Positions 45,683-56,390 of a DNA stretch of 64,000 nt are shown here, in pieces. Source of the DNA: Poecilobothrus nobilitatus. Taxonomy: Eukaryota > Arthropoda > Insecta > Diptera > Dolichopodidae. The stretch is taken from positions 86,648,670 through 86,712,669 of the forward strand of contig OX352773.1 in NCBI GenBank assembly GCA_947095535.1, in the 5' to 3' direction. The notes below the pieces were generated by a model. That model was not told the origin of the DNA, searched no databases, and saw nothing but the letters and a program-made list of their open reading frames with translations. Position 1 is the first letter of the stretch. The number at the start of each line of letters is the position of its first letter. Both the position numbers and the translations under genes were made by a program.

Positions 45683-46567
45683 AGCAAAATTTGCTAACAT
45701 TTTTGAAATATTTGCTTCCTATATTTCATTCTGTCATCTGTCCGCCATTTTACAAAATTTCTACACGGTTTAAAGTGGAGCAATGAAATTTTAACTATGG
45801 GTACTCTTAAAAAAAAATTATTTAAATAACGATGGGTAGGTGTCACAAAATTTCAAAAATTTTGAGAAAAAGAAAATCTAGCATAAGGTACCTTACATAA
45901 AATCTTTTTACTTACCTTGTTTAAGTTTATTAGGGGTCAAAAATTAAAAATTTGCTATTCTTGGAAACCTGTACAAGTTTGTCGTAAGGAAGAAAATTCT
46001 GTCGTAAATTATGTCGTTTGTCATAAAAAATTAAAGTTATTATGTTAACGACATTTTTTAATTACATAGGTTTTCAATAAAATTGAAGAAATTCGTCTTT
46101 CTTGTTCTAGTTCTATCTTTATTGGTTTTGGAGGTATACTCGTTTGCTCTTTGGCTAATTCGGAAGATTCCAAAATCCGAGCACACGGTCCAAATCATAT
46201 CAAATATCAGTTTTCAATTTTACAAAAAAAGAAACATAACAGAACACCCTTGTACCAAAAGAAAAGGTTCTACCTTTGTTGGTTTTGGAGATATATTCGT
46301 TTGCTCTGGAGATTGTTCGGAAAATTCCAAAATCCGAACCCATGAACCAAATCCTCTAAAATTTCAGAGACATAAATAAATCGATCATGAATTCGTCTTT
46401 CTTGATTTTCACAATGTTCTCTTACATAAAAAATTCTATGAAAAATTAAAAATTATACAAAACAAAGTACAGCTGATACAACCTTAATATTATGTATTTA
46501 TTGTTTTTTTTTTTGAAAATGTACACCTTTAAAAATCTTTGGATTTACATACTGCTTTGTATTATTA
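45683..46567 (+). repeat. dispersed repeat family A, copy 7, split by an insertion
   Basis: This starts TTTTTAGCAAAATTTGC, keeps CTGTCCGCC and ACAAAATTTCTACACGG, and ends with GAAAATGTACACC and TTGGATTTACATACTGCTTTG (to about 46567). Between 46105 and 46389 it contains a piece of an unrelated repeat; joining the flanks restores the family order. Confidence 0.75.
46105..46389 (+). mobile_element. 285-bp insertion with 15-bp target duplication, derived from repeat family J
   Basis: AATTCGTCTTTCTTG occurs at 46090-46104 and again at 46390-46404, bracketing a segment nearly identical to 47669-47952. The differences are a few substitutions and an 11-12-base indel after GTTGGTTTT. Compared with other family A copies, the segment is a clean insertion and one duplicate copy is native. 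It has no poly(A) tail, no TIRs of its own and no coding role. The open frames across it and its homologue are coincident because the DNA is. Confidence 0.8.
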
Positions 46568-47439
46568 TTTAGTACAGTTTTGATAAACTTTAAAATTTTC
46601 TTTTCCCGATGCTAATCTAATTTTTTATGAAAATAATAAAAATTATGATTTGTTTATATATGTTATTTATATATATATAGTATATATATTGTTTATATAT
46701 GTTGTTTATATATATATACTATATAAATAAGAATTAACTATTACCGTTAACAACATTTTTTTTTTTATTAATTCCGTTAACATGAAAATTACGGTAAAAG
46801 GATTTTTTATGGATGAAACGAAGATCATTATAAAACCTGTCATATAGAGTGATGACAAATTACCACAATAAAATACAAACAAATTGTCTATCATCAAAAA
46901 ATGGGTCATGCTAAAAATATAGAATGGGGAAAAAAATGGTATAAGATGAGTAGCTGAAATGAAAAAGAGAAAAGATAAAAACAGGCGATTATTTCATCAA
47001 CAAAAACCAAAAAAAATAAATAAATAAATAAAAATGTGAGAGTTAATAAACTTTACGTGTGGAATCATCATCTTGAATCCTTGCAAGGACATATAAATAT
47101 TTTAAATAAAATGGAATTAGTTTACATATTTATATTACTGGTGTTGAGAATTAAGATTTATAATTTTAATATATTCTTAGAATTTCTCATTAAACAAAAT
47201 TTTATAGTTTTTATAAATAAATATTTTGGATACACTTACATAGAAATTTTCCACTACATACCTATTTAGATTTTGAAAATTTTGTTAATAAACAGTTTTT
47301 CAGTTATATTTTGGGGGTTTACAAAAAAATTACAAACATTTCGGTTATTCATTCTGTATTTTTTTGTATAGATCTGAAAAATTTTATTCATATGAATCAA
47401 ATAAACAAGTAAAAGTAACAGTAAGTCGATGCAACCGAG
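46568..47439. other. AT-rich DNA, no gene seen
   Basis: This includes a TATATATATAG/TTTATATATGTTG duplication near 46660-46720. The frames at 46706-46909 and 47036-47269 have random AT-rich composition. Confidence 0.55.
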
Positions 47440-48250
47440 TTATTAATACCCTACACCTGAATAATTTCAATTAAATTAAAAATCTATGTTTTTTTGCAGC
47501 TGCTTGAATAGCCTCCCTTTTCTTCCTTATTCAACTCGAATTTTAAGAACGTAAAAGAGGTATGCTTTGACACCTTTGTACAAAATTTCAAGTTTCTATC
47601 TTTATTAATTTCGAAGATATGCTTGTTAGGGCTTAGGAGGCGAAATATTACAGAACACTCTTGTACCAATTTTAAAAGTTCTATCTTTATTGGTTTTGGA
47701 GGTATACTCGTTTGCTCTTTGGCTAATTCGGAAGATTCCAAAATCCGAGCACACGGTCCGAATCATATCAAATATCAGTTTTCAATTTTACAAAAAAAGA
47801 AACATAACAGAACACCCTTGTACCAAAAGAAAAGGTTCTACCTTTGTTGGTTTTATATTCGTTTGCTCTGGAGATTGTTCGGAAAATTCCAAAATCCGAA
47901 CCCATGAACAAAATCCTCCAAAATTTCAGAGACATAAATAAATCAATTATGAAGGAGCACCATTGTACCAAATTTGAAGGTTCTATCTTTCTTGTTTGGA
48001 GATAATCTCGTTTGCTAGTTTCCTTTCGTAATTAGTAACTTACTATACAAATTTCATCAAGATAGCTTTATTAGTTTTTGAGTTATTGTGTGGATGAACG
48101 GACGGATGGACATCGTTAAATCGACTGAGGAGGTGATCCTGTTTGAGAATATATATACATGTTCAAATCTAACTCGCTTCCTTTTGGTGGTTACAAACAC
48201 CATACCAAAGTTTATATACCCTATACTTTATGTGTAGGTTATAAAATTGG
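47440..48250 (+). repeat. dispersed repeat family J-like element, copy 2
   Basis: The ends AATACCCTACACCTGAATAA and CTATACTTTATGTGTAGGTT are roughly inverted. The interior repeats a ~150-base phrase (TTCTATCTTTATTGGTTTTG, GGTATACTCGTTTGCTCT, CACCCTTGTACCAAA). Then come GAGTTATTGTGTGGATGAAC, GGACGGATGGACATCG, TTAAATCGACTGAG and a ATATATACATG tail. It shares its general design with 31186-31905 and is the parent type of the 285-bp insertion. The frames here are not genes. Confidence 0.65.
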
Positions 48251-48371
48251 GTAGACCTATTCGAAGATTTGAAAAAGAATGATCAAATTTTTATTTAATT
48301 TTTTTTAAGTAAATTTTTATAAGGTAAATTCTATTCTAAGAAGTAATTCAGTAGAATTACTGAATAGTTAT

Positions 48372-48573
48372 TGGTTTTTTTTTTTGTTTTTTTAGAGCAT
48401 TCCCCTTCCACACAAATGTGACAAGGAAATTACACAGCTTTTCCTTTTCAGGCGTGGCTGTAAATATCGTAAGGTGGAATTATTTTTTCGATGTGTGCGG
48501 GATTCGAAGCCATACTCTCTCGGTGTTTATAATTTATTTCATACGCTCTCACCCACTAAACGACTAAGGCTCC
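48372..48573 (-). repeat. tRNA-derived SINE, copy 3, with target duplication
   Basis: In reverse orientation the head reads AGGAGCCTTAGTCGTTTAGT with GGGTGAGAGCG, and a degenerate B box (GGCTTCGAATCCC). The body has ACAGCCACGCCTGAAAAGG and ends in an A-rich tail. TAGTTAT flanks both sides (48365-48371 and 48574-48580). Confidence 0.88.
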
Positions 48574-48580
48574 TAGTTAT

Positions 48581-49585
48581 AATACAATCAGTTCTAATAA
48601 ACAAACTAAAATTTTACTTTATTATTCTTTGTAAAAATTAAATGTAATATTATAACTAAAATGAAAAAATTTAAATTTTGTTTTACCTTGAAATTTTTTT
48701 TTTGTAAAAAAATCATTCAAATTCTTTTAAAATAGGTGTCAAACGATTCTTTATAACAATTTTCGCATTAAAGAAATAAATAAAATAATTCTCAAGTTTA
48801 TATTTTTCCTTGAATTTAGGTTACAAATCCCCTTCAGTCATGTTTTCATAATACGGAAGGATCTTAAATAAAAACATTTTATTTTTATTCTTAATTTTTT
48901 TTTTTTGTTTTTACTAATAATATTATGTATATTACAAAACAACACTTCCAATTCCTATTTTCCACGTCAGAAATTCAAATTTTTTTTCATATAAAATGAA
49001 AGTTATATGCAAATCAGAAATGTGTGAAATGTAATTTTCCTGTGCAAATAAATTTTTCCATTCCACAAAGATTTAGTTTTTTTTTTTTTTTGTTCAAATT
49101 TCGATTTACAAATAAAATTAAACAAAATAGCAAAACAAAAATAATTTAAAATTTTGTATTCAAAAAGTCATAGGTATATGTTTTATTTGTAATTTTATAT
49201 TAGTGTAGAAAATTTTGGTTTTCTTCAAGTATTTTCAAATAAAATATCAGACTTTATAACGTAAAGCATTTATAATTTACAATAAAATACAAATATTGAC
49301 AGTAAATAAAATTAATCTTGAAAATCTTTTTAAAGATATAATTAACGTTGTAGGATTTTTTCCGATCCCTTTTCTTTTATGGTTAAAATTCCAAATATTC
49401 TAAATTTTTAACGCTTGGCTTCTACAATACAAACCACATATAGTATTAAATATTATCATGTTATACACTCTTAATACATAGGTGTAATTTTTTTTATTTT
49501 AATATTACACATATTGAGTGATAATATCGGATTGTGCAATAATATTTAAACTATCGGCTATTACATACCTATAGTTTAAATACTA
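48581..49585. other. AT-rich DNA, no gene seen
   Basis: Low-complexity sequence without recognisable elements. Confidence 0.6.
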
Positions 49586-50000
49586 TTATTATACTCTATT
49601 AACACTTGCGCTGCGGCCAAACAACCTGGACTTCATTAGATCTCAAACGGTCGACTAAACTCTTGTCCCTAAATTGCGGCAATTTCGATAATGTAATAGG
49701 GGTTTTGTGCCAAAAGGCTAAAACTCCCTTTATATGGTTTTTGCAGAAGGTACAAAGATGAAAAGCAAGAGGATTCAATCTTTCACCTGCTATGTGAATG
49801 CCCGGCTCTTACTCTAAAAAAAGAAACATTTTTCTTAAACAATCTTTTTAATCTGTCGGAGGTGAACTTAACAAATTCACAGAGTTTTGTAAAAAGCTCT
49901 CAATAATTTAATTAAAAGAATCACTGATCCAGCGTATCACAACGGGTTTAAACTGGCCTAAGTGTGCAAATGCAGCCGCTACCTACCCATCTTACGTATA
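49586..50000 (+). mobile_element. I-like LINE 3' fragment with zinc finger and UTR
   Basis: Plus-strand pieces read CRRYKDEKQEDSIFHLLCEC (a Cys/His zinc-finger equivalent), then PALTLKKETFFLNNLFNLSE and QSFVKSSQ. This is the C-terminus of I-type LINE ORF2. The UTR continues CGTATCACAACGGG and GGCCTAAGTGTGCAAATGC. It is truncated at the 5' side and is a separate family member from the 14.9- and 58.8-kb copies. Confidence 0.7.
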
Positions 50001-50542
50001 TACATAATATACGTAAATATTATGTATTTACATTATATATTTAAATGACAGGGAATGCTTTTCTTTCCATTTAAAAATCCTTACAAGCTGTACAAAATTT
50101 GAACCCCTCACTCCGTTGACTAATATGCCATGTCATTATATGTCTTATGGTTAATATTTGTTAATTCTTTTTGTTTTTGCGTTTTATGTTCCTTTTAATT
50201 TACTTTTACAATATTTAAAATAAAGTTTAAAAAAAATTCTTAGATTACATTTTTACTTGGTTGGGCAATATATGCTAGATCTCACAATAAATTTCATATG
50301 TGCCAGATTATATTAATTTACAAAATGTTTATATTATAAATTATTTTAAATGTTATGATAAAATTATATTTAATTACATTTACACACTTAAATAACTTGT
50401 TGTTTTGTTATAAATATATTTTATTAAGTTTAAATTAAATTAATTTTTTTAATAATTCCATGTCTCTTAAAATGGTACAAGATTGTAATAAAATTTTTGT
50501 TTTTTAAATATTTATATATTTATCAAATACATATGTAAGTAA
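50001..50542. other. AT-rich DNA, no gene seen
   Basis: Low-complexity sequence between a LINE tail and a DNA transposon. Confidence 0.6.
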
Positions 50543-51306
50543 CGGGTGACCCAAATGAGACCAACTGTTGTGAAACATAAATAACTTTTTTATTTTCTAA
50601 CATAATTTATTTTTTCTTTTTGCAGATTATAACTGAACTCTGGGAAATTTAAAATGAATACGTACAGTACACAACAACGCACTAAAACTATCGAATTTTT
50701 CTATTCTTCTCAACGATCAATTGTTCTGACGCAGCAAAATAATCTTTTGATGTCGAATGAAACGCATTTCCATTTCAATAAGCAAAATGTTAATAAGCAA
50801 AACTGTAGATTGTGGGGCACTGAAAATCCATGGGCAATCAGCATCAGTCACATCCAATCAGATGCACTGTTTGGTGCGGTGTTATGGCTACAAAAGTCAT
50901 CGGCCCATATTTCTTTAAGAATGAGGATGAAACGCCAGAAACTGTCTCCGGGGCTTCTTACCGAACAATGATCGACAACTTTTTGCGGCCAATCGTGGAG
51001 CAACAAGCTAATTTGTCGTTTCAACAAGATGGAGTGACTGCGCACACTGCTAGACAAATTGTAGACATGCTGCGTTTGGTGAATGCATAATTTCAAAAAC
51101 TTCAAATTTGCCTTGGCCACTTCATTCATCAGATTTAACTGCACCCGACTTTTTTTTATGGGGATATTTAAAAGATAAAGTGTATGTTAATAAACCAGAG
51201 ACAATTGAAATATATTTAATATATAAAAAAAAATTCATGAAAAAAAACGATTATTACAAGTGTTATATATGTGTTTTACATCACTAGGTCTTATTTGGGC
51301 CACTCG
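50543..51306 (+). mobile_element. internally deleted IS630/Tc1/mariner-superfamily transposon
   Basis: The ends CGGGTGACCCAAATGAGACC (left) and TAGGTCTTATTTGGGCCACTCG (right) are inverted complements with a few mismatches and continue imperfectly for about 45 bases. The 764-bp length is well below an autonomous element of this type. Immediate flanks are TA-rich, so the target duplication cannot be judged. Confidence 0.85.
50654..51235 (+). pseudogene. IS630/mariner-type transposase pseudogene with internal deletion
   Basis: ATG at 50654 opens STQQRTKTIEFFYSSQRSIV, the start of the helix-turn-helix region. The frame then jumps straight to MSNETHFHFNKQNVNKQNCR, the block around the first catalytic Asp, here Asn (normally SDEAHF). 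It continues in a shifted frame TVWCGVMATKVIGPYFFKNE, then LSFQQDGVTAHTARQIVD with the second Asp intact, and after another shift PWPLHSSDLTAPDFFLWGYL with the third. About 100 residues between the DNA-binding start and the catalytic core are missing. It is inactive. Confidence 0.85.
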
Positions 51307-51399
51307 TATATACAAGACATATATAAATACATATAAAACATGAAAGTCTCTAGACTCTAGAGGCAAAAATCATGTATTGAAAATTTTCATATCACAAAT

Positions 51400-51570
51400 T
51401 ATTATTTATTTATTTTTTGCATTTGTCTGCCACATAAATGTGGGCAGAAAATTACACAGCCTTTGATTTTCATGTCGTAAGGGGGAATAACTCTTACGAC
51501 GTGTTTGGGATTTGAACCCACACTCCCGCATATTTTATACGGTCTTACCCACTAGGCCACCGAGTCCCTT
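51400..51570 (-). repeat. tRNA-derived SINE, copy 4, with 11-bp target duplication
   Basis: In reverse orientation this begins AAGGGACTCGGTGGCCTAGT with GGGTAAGACCG (A box TGGCCTAGTGGG) and has the B box GGTTCAAATCC. It then carries GTCGTAAGAGTTATTCCCCC and TTACGAC, a perfect 8-base stem. ATATCACAAAT flanks both sides (51389-51399 and 51571-51581). This is the youngest-looking copy by its intact duplication. Confidence 0.95.
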
Positions 51571-51710
51571 ATATCACAAATGAAAAATTACTGAATTTTC
51601 GCTTATTTCACTACTCTTTTGTATATAGTTAAATATGAGACGAATGATAAAATTATCATTTCTAATTATGTTCACCTTATTATAAACAAATTTATTTGAA
51701 TAGAAAATAC

Positions 51711-51935
51711 CTCATAAGTAGAAGGTTTTCTATGATGATTTATACAACCCTTAAACATTTCCGTTCGAACATTCTTAATTTTTCCATTGAACAGATAACT
51801 ACCCTTGGATACATATACGTTAATACTGATCGATTTAAATTTTTCTGAACAGAATAATTTTACTTTGCTACAGCGTGCCTTGTTAATCAAAACTATCATA
51901 AAGAAATATAATATATGAAATAACATATATTGCAT
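51711..51935 (-). CDS. candidate first coding exon of a secreted or membrane protein, possibly ZP-domain type
   Basis: An ATG at 51935 opens 75 codons ending exactly at GAG/GTATTT, a phase-0 donor (GT at 51710-51709). Residues 1-22, MQYMLFHILYFFMIVLINKA then RC, form a good signal peptide. The mature part begins SKVKLFCSEKFKSISINVYV and contains SYLFNGKIKNVR and FKGCINHH. A Cys followed by an alternating hydrophobic strand, 'FNGKI' and a second 'GC' is the usual opening of a ZP-N domain, so a ZP-type extracellular protein is possible, but no search was done. Codon use and GC are coding-like and fall off after the donor. An in-frame TAA lies just upstream of the ATG. A SINE (51400-51570) lies in the presumed first intron. 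No downstream exon was identified, so a pseudogene is not excluded. Confidence 0.4.
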
Positions 51936-52002
51936 AATATACAATTAGGAGGAAATTCGAAATCGATGATCGAGATAGTAAGCCATTTTGTTATGTAATG
52001 GT

Positions 52003-52010
52003 ATTATATA
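52003..52010 (-). promoter_or_regulatory. candidate TATA box of the signal-peptide exon
   Basis: TATATAAT on the minus strand lies about 70 bases upstream of the ATG at 51935, a reasonable distance for a short 5' UTR. It sits inside the palindrome ATGGTATT...AATACCAT. In AT-rich DNA such a box is weak evidence on its own. Confidence 0.25.
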
Positions 52011-52019
52011 GAATACCAT

Positions 52020-53029
52020 ATTATATTAAAGAATAGTTTCTTTTTTTTTTAATTTTAAGAATTTTGAAAATAGTTAATAATATTTATTTTTAATTAAATT
52101 TTAAGTTAAAGAATCATCTAACAATAGAATTAAATTAATTTTAGTATGTACATTATTTTTAAAAAAAAAAACCCAAAATAAAATAAACATACAAAAATGA
52201 AAAAAATTTAAAGATTCTATAGAATTTACAAAATTTTAATTAATTTTAAAGTTTACCTATTGCAAATACTCATATATTGAATCGCAATACAAATCACGCA
52301 CATATTATATAAGATAGAAAACAGTAAATTTGTGCAACAAAAGAAAATTTTTTGCCTTAAATTTATAAAATTTATCAGTGTTATTATCAAGTTCCTTATT
52401 GTTATTTAGGTTTTACTTTAAAGGGGATTGAAATAAAATGAAATGAATTTTTATTTTATTTTTTATTTTTCTTTATTCTTTATAACAAATAAATTTGTAT
52501 TGTGGGAATTCTTTACAAAACATTTTCCAGAACATTTTTGTTTTTTTTTTTTTTTTTTTTTTAACTATAATGTCACTAAATAAAATATTGTAATAATGAC
52601 ATTTATTTGGTACATTATCTTGGCAAAAAAAAAAAAAAAAGAGAAATGGAAAATGGAAAATGGGATGTATATAATATTTCAATGCTGCATTTAACTCGAC
52701 AATTTACACTTGTTCTATTTTTTTTTTTTTAATGCAAGGACATTATATAAAATGAAATTGGACATATTTCTTATTTTTATTTTTTTTTTTCGGCTCCATT
52801 AGCCAAAAGAATTTTCATGGCAATACAACAAAAAAAAAAAAAAAAAAATTGAAAATAAAATGGCAAATATTAAATATAATAGTTATAATAAAAGGACATG
52901 TTAAAATTTAAAATAATATTCATCTTACATGCGAAATTATAAGTTAATCTTGTTAACTTTAGGATATAGAGAATACAAGTTTAAGAAAGGAGTAATATTC
53001 TGAAATAGCAATAAAGCGGGTTGGGTACG
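52020..53029. other. AT-rich DNA, no gene seen
   Basis: Homopolymer-rich sequence; the F/K-rich frame at 52473-52682 is an artefact of T-runs. Confidence 0.6.
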
Positions 53030-53985
53030 AAAATGACAAATGAACAAAATCCCAATCACAAAATCCCAAACACAAAATCCCAAATTACATAATCCCAAAA
53101 ATTTTTCAACTTATTACAAAATCCCAAATTGCTAATTTCCAAATTATAAATCTTATTTGGGTTGGGTATGAAATTCCAAAAAAATAATTCCAAAAAGAAA
53201 ATTCAAAAAAAATGCAGGTGGACCCACCGTTAATTAAACAAAATCAAAAGAGATATATTTCTTCAATTTCTATCCGCAGCGAATGAAAGATGGAAAGACT
53301 TAACCACATGGGTTCTGCTAGAAAATTCAAACTTTCAAAATGCAAATATATAAATCAAAACTTTTAAAATCCAAATGCATCAAAATCAAAATGTGTCAAA
53401 ATCGGTACTTTCAAAATCCAAACATGTACAATCAAAATAATAGACAATATGATGTAAAAATCCGGATATATATAAATATTCCGGAAAAGGAGGCAACCCA
53501 GATTTTTTAACCACCTTTAAAATCTCTCCTAATTCTGAATCAGGCATGCACTAATATATAAACCCTCTGGAAAAAGCGGCAACCCTGATTTTAAAACCAA
53601 CTCTAAAATCCTTTTAAATTCAGAATCTCGTGTACACGAATGTATAAATACTCCTTAAAAGGGGCAACGCTGATTTTGGACCCTACTTTAATATCAATAC
53701 TTATAGTATGCCGATATGTAAATTTGATAAATTTTGATAAAAAAAATTAATTTTCACATTTTCATATATGAAATATAATAAATTTAGAAAAAACGGGGGC
53801 TCAATGGTAAAAATTTTGACATTTTTATATGAAGAAAATCAATTTTTAAAATTAATATTGAAAATTTCTATTTTTAGGATTATGTGATTTGGGATTTTGA
53901 AATTTTGGGATTATGTGATTTCGGATTTTGTAACTTTGGGATTTTGTGATTTGGGATTTTGTGATTTGGGATTTTGACACTTGAG
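53030..53985. mobile_element. fold-back element 1: inverted ends built of ~15-bp tandem repeats
   Basis: The left arm (about 53040-53140) repeats CACAAAATCCCAAA with small variations (five units). The right arm (about 53877-53977) repeats its complement TTTGGGATTTTGTG (six to seven units, some reading TTTGGGATTATGTG). The arms are therefore inverted repeats made of tandem subrepeats, the design of Drosophila FB and Galileo-like elements. Inside are a short unique region (GCAGGTGGACCCACCG), more AAAATCCAAA-type subrepeats and a three-unit 86-bp satellite. No transposase frame is present. Confidence 0.75.
53471..53720 (+). repeat. 86-bp tandem repeat, three units, inside fold-back element 1
   Basis: Units start at 53471, 53557 and 53643 with TATAAATATTCCGGAAAAGG, TATAAACCCTCTGGAAAAAG and TATAAATACTCCTTAAAAGG. 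Each continues GGCAACCCTGATTTT and then TAAAATCC..CTAATTCTGAATC. Related 79-80-bp units occur reversed in fold-back element 2. Confidence 0.8.
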
Positions 53986-54615
53986 AATAAAACTAATAAA
54001 AGATGACATTTTAGTTAAGAAGTTACTCTGAAAACAAAAATAACCTACAACGTTTTTTATACCGTAGTACGCAAAAGATAAATAGCAACAATTTGTATAA
54101 GAATAAAATTATTATTATTACGTTACAGTACAAAAGTCCGTATGGTTTTTGAATTACTATGGAACATTTAAAAAAAATGGAATTAGGATTAACAAAATTT
54201 TTGTGTTTTTGAAATTGAAATATTAAACCATCTTAATTGTCGAGGCAGAAACAACTTTCGCTTCACACTTTGATTTTATTTTGCTTGCAATTGTTGACAG
54301 TATTACCAGATAGTGTTATTTGCTTTTAATTCAAAAAAAATTGCTCTACGAGACTAGCGGCTTTAATGTCTTGGTCTATTCGAAAGATATTTTTACTATT
54401 CTTATCCGCGTTAACTCTAGGTACTCTATTTGCACTTCTTATTTTATTTTGATATAGATTTTTTTTTTTTCAGAAATTCACAGATCCTGTTTTATGATTA
54501 TTTTGGCACAAATATACTTTCTAATAATATATGAATATGGAATTTATTGATTAATATCTGTACTATTTAGCTTGTGATGTTAGAGGTTCACAAAGTTCAA
54601 TTATCAAATATTTTG
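53986..54615. other. AT-rich flank between two elements
   Basis: This includes a less AT-rich patch (ATTGTCGAGGCAGAAACAAC near 54240, ACGAGACTAGCGGC near 54350) that I cannot assign. It may be the downstream non-coding end of the transposase-like element. Confidence 0.45.
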
Positions 54616-54616
54616 A

Positions 54617-56390
54617 TTAATTTTTTTCAGTGATTTCATGATTTATATTCATTTCAACAAGTTCTCGATAAAATTTTAAATTTTGAGAATCTTTCCAATT
54701 TGGTCCAAAGTGTTTCTTGTGGAGATTTTCTACATCCTTAAGTTTTTCTTAAGTTACAGCTACATCTGGCTTAAATTTTACTTAAATATTTTCCTTTTTT
54801 TTGAATAGATTGTGAAGTTCCAATTTTTAAATATAGAACGGTTCACCACGAATCTTTACAGTACTATTCGTTTTTGATATTATTAATCTTTTCGCTTCAT
54901 TGAATTTGAAATGCCATGATGTAGTAGGTCCAAAATCATTTGAAATTTCGGTTTTCCAGTCGAAAATTGGGCAATTAACACTTCCCAGTTCAATAACTGT
55001 CGCATGTTCGTTAAATATATCGACATATTCCTCAGGTTGAATGATAGTTTGCTTTCTTTTTACCTAAAACTTTAAATTTTCAGTACTAAATTGTCAAATA
55101 AATCAATATTTTTACAACTTACAACTTTCTCTACCAAAGCAAAAGCTCTATCTGGTGGAATGTATGAATGGCCAGGGATTGGAAAAAGCAATTCAACTAT
55201 TTTAATGTTTGTAGGTGCTTTATTTAGCAGCCAAAATGAAATCATTCCAACCATAGTAGTATTTTTATTTTGGCCGCCGCATCCATCAGCTGCTAACCGT
55301 ATTCGAGATATTATATCAGAATTTTCAATGGTACAAAGATGACTATATACTGCCAAAGCAATTTGATTAGAATCTTTCTGAAATTTATTTTTGGTTTATT
55401 TATAAAAAAATACGTTATTTTTGTTATTGATGCCTTAGATGATCCCACTACTAGTCCAAAGTTGTACATATATAATTGTCTGGAATAATAAGCTGCCTGG
55501 TCAGGTACGTTAGGCAAAACCATATTTTTTTGGTAATCAGAAGAAATCGTTAGAAGGTCATTTTTTCTTCTCTCAGCAAAATAAAAAAAACCTTGGCACG
55601 TCTTTTATGAATAGTTTTTTCAATTAAATATTTTTGTCGCTTATTGAAATCTTTCTCAATTTTTTTATTTTCATTTAGCATAATACATTTTGAACATTGA
55701 TCTAAAGAAGGAATCTTAAAACCAATATTAAAATTATTATTAAAAATGTTTCGAAAATAGCTTTCCTTGACTTTTAAACCATCACCTACCATCCATTCCA
55801 TTCCATTTATATACATGCGATATATTTTTTTTAAATTAAGTTCTCCTGGTAAATATTGCTCATTTTATTTCTACAGTAGTGTATTTTGACAATTTTGAAC
55901 TTCTTTATAAAATCTATTACTGCATTTTTTTTCTCAAGATTTTTAAGAGATTTTCGATTTCCCCCACGACTTTCATTTGGAGCCAGAACCAGTATCTAAA
56001 TGGCGTTTTAAGACTCCAATTACTCTATCCCTTTTAATTGTTAATATATCGCAAAATGCTTTTTGACAAATTCTAACAGCATTAACGGTAGTTAATTTTT
56101 CTCATAAAATATTGAGCGCATGTATTCCTTTTGAAAGTTTCAACATGCCTGCGTTTTGGTGGAGCTACACTAGTATATGTTAATATAAATGAAATCTTGA
56201 GCTATTTTTGATGGAATTGTATAAAATCCTTTCGCAAAAGTCATAATATCTCTTGATTTGAGTTCATGACATTTGTAAATTTTAGTTCCTGAGTTAGAGA
56301 TGAACTTACCTTTTAGTCTTTTCTCTTTCACTTTTCCATAAATTTTTGTTAATTTTTTTCTTCCGTGTTTTACTATCATATTGAATCACT
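54617..56390 (-). pseudogene. transposase-like gene with RNase-H-fold 'DGCGGQNKN' core, decayed
   Basis: Reading the minus strand: GKVKEKRLKGKFISNSGTKI and KCHELKSRDIM (about 56170-56379, an N-terminal Cys/His-type segment). Then KVKESYFRNIFNNNFNIGFK and SLDQCSKCIMLNENKK (55550-55816), NVPDQAAYYSRQLYMYNFGL (near 55480), and the core AADGCGGQNKNTTMVGMISF with PIPGHSYIPPDRAFALVEKV (55072-55356). The C-terminal part is KTEISNDFGPTTSWHFKF near 54930 and HKKHFGPNWKDSQNLKFY near 54700. This order matches a large family of arthropod 'uncharacterised' proteins I associate with DUF7869-type domains, with an Asp-Gly-Cys-Gly-Gly-Gln motif as the likely first acidic catalytic position. Several frameshifts and stops disrupt it. 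The superfamily name is uncertain. Confidence 0.65.

Noticed and set aside
47484..47971. Several frames of 67-94 codons that look like a duplicated protein pair with 46083-46379
   Set aside because: They are similar only because the underlying repeat DNA was duplicated. A 11-12-base indel shifts the frames and no start or splice context fits.
53040..53985. CRISPR-like array of short repeats
   Set aside because: Units are contiguous or separated by a few bases, occur in opposite orientation at both ends and lie in eukaryotic DNA.
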